The notes under the pieces were generated by a model, which worked only from the letters and a program-made list of their open reading frames with translations, was not told where the DNA came from and ran no database searches. This document shows, in pieces, positions 61,961 to 64,000 of a stretch of DNA of 64,000 nucleotides. Each line of letters starts with the position of its first letter. Position 1 is the first letter of the stretch. Origin of the DNA: Euglena gracilis (taxonomy: Eukaryota; Euglenida; Euglenophyceae; Euglenales). The DNA lies in contig CP154957.1 in NCBI GenBank assembly GCA_039621445.1, positions 23,970,938-24,034,937 on the forward strand, given 5' to 3'. Position numbers and translations under genes: made by a program.

Positions 61961-63108
61961 AAGAAAAGAACGTGTTTCTTGGTTGTCGCAAAACCACACA
62001 ATCTTTTGATGGGAAACCATTCGGTATTGGGTTAACATTGTCAAATTTCCCGAAAGCAATTCCCTTTCATAGGTATTGTACCTTTGTCGGGTATCATTGC
62101 GTTTCCACGAATAGTGGCCGAGAGGGACAAGGGTGAACGTGGTCGGGTAGGTATGGTCAAAACTCCCATCCGACTTCACTCCTTTTGTCTCCAAAATGGT
62201 TGATCTCTTTTTCAAGTCTTCCAAAATCTATTTAGAAACTTGTTGTCATTGGAAAATTGTAGCTCCACCTTGAACATCACTTGAGTCGGTCAAAATCACG
62301 ATTTCCCCACTCTGTCTCGGTGTTCCCAAACACGTCAATTTTGCCAATTTAGATTTGAGCTCGTCGAAGTTGCTTTGTTCCTCCAAACCCCATTTCCACG
62401 GTGCTTCCTTTTTGAGAAGTCCGGTTAACACATGTGATGATCCGGAAAACTTTGGTACGTGACGGCGAAAGAAATTCATTCCTCCGAGGAAAGATTGCAA
62501 CTCCTTCAATTTGGAGACTTTTGCTTTGAGGATGGCATCAACCTTCTTTTTGCACGGCGACCACGTCCCGTGACTCAAATCAAATCCCAAATATTCCATG
62601 TTCGTTTGAATGAATTCACACTTGCTCAACTTCACACGGATTTGATGTTTTTGGCATTCGGAAAGAAACGCTTCAAGCAAAATGAGGTGCTCTTCTTTTG
62701 AATCCGTGCCGATTCCGCAATCGTCAAAAAATGCACCGAGGTGACTCCTCGTCAAAATTTCCTTGAGGTTCGGCTTTGCTTTCACCTTAGAAATTAGGAG
62801 TTCGATCATTTCTTAGAAAACTCCGGGGGCACCTTGAAGTCCAAAAGGCATGCAAGCCACCGAAAGCACCGTCCGGAGGGGGTCGTGAATGCCGAAAGTT
62901 CCTTTGCCCGGGGGGTCAACCCAACTTCCCAAAAAACGCTCCTTAGGTCAAGTTTCGTCTTAAACTTTGTGTTCGCAGTGTTTTCGATAAGAATTTCCAT
63001 ATTCAGTAAAAATGCCGCGTGCGGTGTGGGTCGGCGGTTGAGTCGTACGTATTGTCCAACCATTCTTTTTGTCTTGCTTTCCTTTTTGTCGACGAGAAAA
63101 GTGGGCGA
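61951..63108 (-). pseudogene. Ty3/gypsy-like reverse transcriptase and RNase H fragment
   Basis: On the minus strand it reads SPTFLVDKKESKTKRMVGQY, VRLNRRPTP, TKLDLRSVFWEVGLTPRAKE, LSAFTTPSG, then in another frame MPFGLQGAPGVF (RT motif B). An in-frame TAA stands where Gln is usual, followed by EMIELLISKVK, HLGAFFDDCGIG (the DD of motif C), VKLSKCEFIQTNMEYLGFDL and SFLGGMNFFRRHVPKF. RNase H follows: VILTDSSDVQGGATIFQ, RYNTYERELLSGN and IVWFCDNQETRSFLDSA. At least one frameshift (near 62880) and the stop disable it. No integrase seen. Its left end on the element map (SPTF) starts exactly where a dispersed C/G repeat begins (63109). Confidence 0.85.
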
Positions 63109-63290
63109 GCACAGACCCCGGCGCCAAGACGCTGGGGAGCCAAAAATGGCCTACTTTAAAGGAATGTGCCTTGGCGCAGGCCGAAATCCGACCCCCCTCC
63201 GGGGGGGCGGTAGTGCCTGCCTGGGCAGGCACGGGGTTGGTAAAAAAACAGCCTACCCCTATGGTCCCAGGTTCTTCGCCACGGGGCTCC
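63109..63290. repeat. Dispersed C/G repeat, relative of 13080-13275
   Basis: Shares AGCACAGACCCCGGCGCCAA, GGGGAGCCAAAAATGGCCTA, GCGCAGGCCGAAATCCGACC and GGTTGGTAAAAAAA with 13080-13275 of kinase intron 3. It borders the gypsy fragment. Confidence 0.8.
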
Positions 63291-63920
63291 AAGTCCAAGG
63301 CATCCCACTCTCCGCTTCGTCGAAGCCGTGACCGTGACTCCTCGGGTGGCCGGCAAGATGGCAGGCGCCGATCGAAAAGCAATGACTGATTTCTCATCTC
63401 ACCGTCTCCAAACATCTCGCCACAGGTTCAAAACATGCCGTGGTCGAGAGACCGCACAACGTTTTTTTTCGGCATGTGATCTCATAGATACTGAACAACC
63501 ATTGGCTTTTGGAACACTTTTTTAAAGAAACAAACTCCAATGAGGATCAGCATCTGGAAGGATTGGTTCCCCATTTTTGATTTTCTCTCATTTAGTCCAC
63601 ATCTTTCCCCAATTGTTGAAGTCCAACCGATTTCTCCATCTTCTTGTCTCCTGTCCTGGCTCACCAACCTGACCACATGGATCAACGTCTTGCTTATATA
63701 TTTTGTTTCCATCAATCCGGTGTGCTAGGAAGGAATCCAGAAAGCATGATTATATTTTGGAGAGCCAAGAGAGGACCGTAAGCATGCAACGTGCAGTGCC
63801 GAAATTCAGTTATTTTTTTTAGTGGCCTGCCCCTCACCCGGTGCCTTTTTCGAGCGTGTTGCGAAAAGTCAGCGCAGTTAAACAAGGAGTGCACACACCG
63901 ATCCCCCCCAAGCCAAGGGC
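63291..63920. other. No gene recognised
   Basis: Unassigned, moderately A/T-rich DNA. No family recognisable on either strand. Confidence 0.5.
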
Positions 63921-63923
63921 AGG

Positions 63924-64000
63924 GTTTGATATAAGGAGGGCGTACATGGTTTAGGTGGGGGGTGTCCCCCCACCCCCCCCCCCCCCCTCACCCCCGGGGG
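63924..64000. repeat. Dispersed repeat family R1, cut by the window end
   Basis: GGTTTGATATAAGGAGGGCG, TACATGGTTTAGGTGGGGGG, then a C run, as at 34612, 50147 and 57652. Confidence 0.7.

Noticed and set aside
1-64000. tRNA or rRNA genes
   Set aside because: No cloverleaf with A and B boxes or recognisable rRNA core was found by eye; a covariance-model search was not possible here.

Overview
The window is nuclear DNA of a eukaryote, most likely a repeat-rich protist or alga. I cannot place the taxon. The evidence is a spliced LAMMER (CLK-type) protein kinase gene with GT-AG introns, a spliced translation elongation factor 1-alpha fragment, hAT, RLE-type non-LTR and Ty3/gypsy-type elements, and interstitial CCCTAA-like arrays. 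There are no bacterial operons, rRNA or tRNA genes that I can recognise. The window is full of long C or G runs, which create many proline- or glycine-rich open frames that are not genes.

Layout. (1) 1-3240: a broken elongation factor 1-alpha gene on the minus strand. One exon is split by a hAT transposon (970-2361, perfect 8-bp target duplication and 9-bp inverted ends). A second inverted-repeat element (2654-3054, 10-bp target duplication) lies just upstream in the same gene region. (2) 3263-10897: a cluster of related RLE-type LINE retrotransposons. Fragments A and B lie on the minus strand. A long plus-strand element C (about 5615-9992) has a methyltransferase-like first ORF, a textbook 2A ribosome-skipping peptide, a reverse transcriptase broken by a 7-bp duplication, a zinc motif and a C-terminal endonuclease. 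D is a tandem 3' fragment of C. (3) 11013-35611: a LAMMER kinase gene of at least 13 exons, mixing tiny introns (34-52 nt) with introns of 2.5-6.7 kb packed with repeats. (4) A 13-base N gap at 35612-35624. (5) 35625-58655: a second, nearly identical copy of the kinase region from intron 3 onward. It is either a tandem duplication or the other allele joined into the same scaffold. (6) 58656-60110: kinase tail and unassigned AT-rich DNA. (7) 60113-63108: decayed Ty3/gypsy-like pol pieces on the minus strand, interrupted by a 510-bp inverted-repeat element with a 10-bp target duplication. (8) 63109-64000: dispersed repeats.

The strongest novelty is the 2A peptide inside an RLE-type non-LTR element that also carries an NPPF-type domain upstream. 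Next are the signs of recent transposition with intact target duplications, and two anomalies that distinguish the kinase copies: a 650-bp scrambled patch that destroys exon 11 in copy 1, and a final exon with six amino-acid changes although the rest of the coding sequence is almost unchanged.
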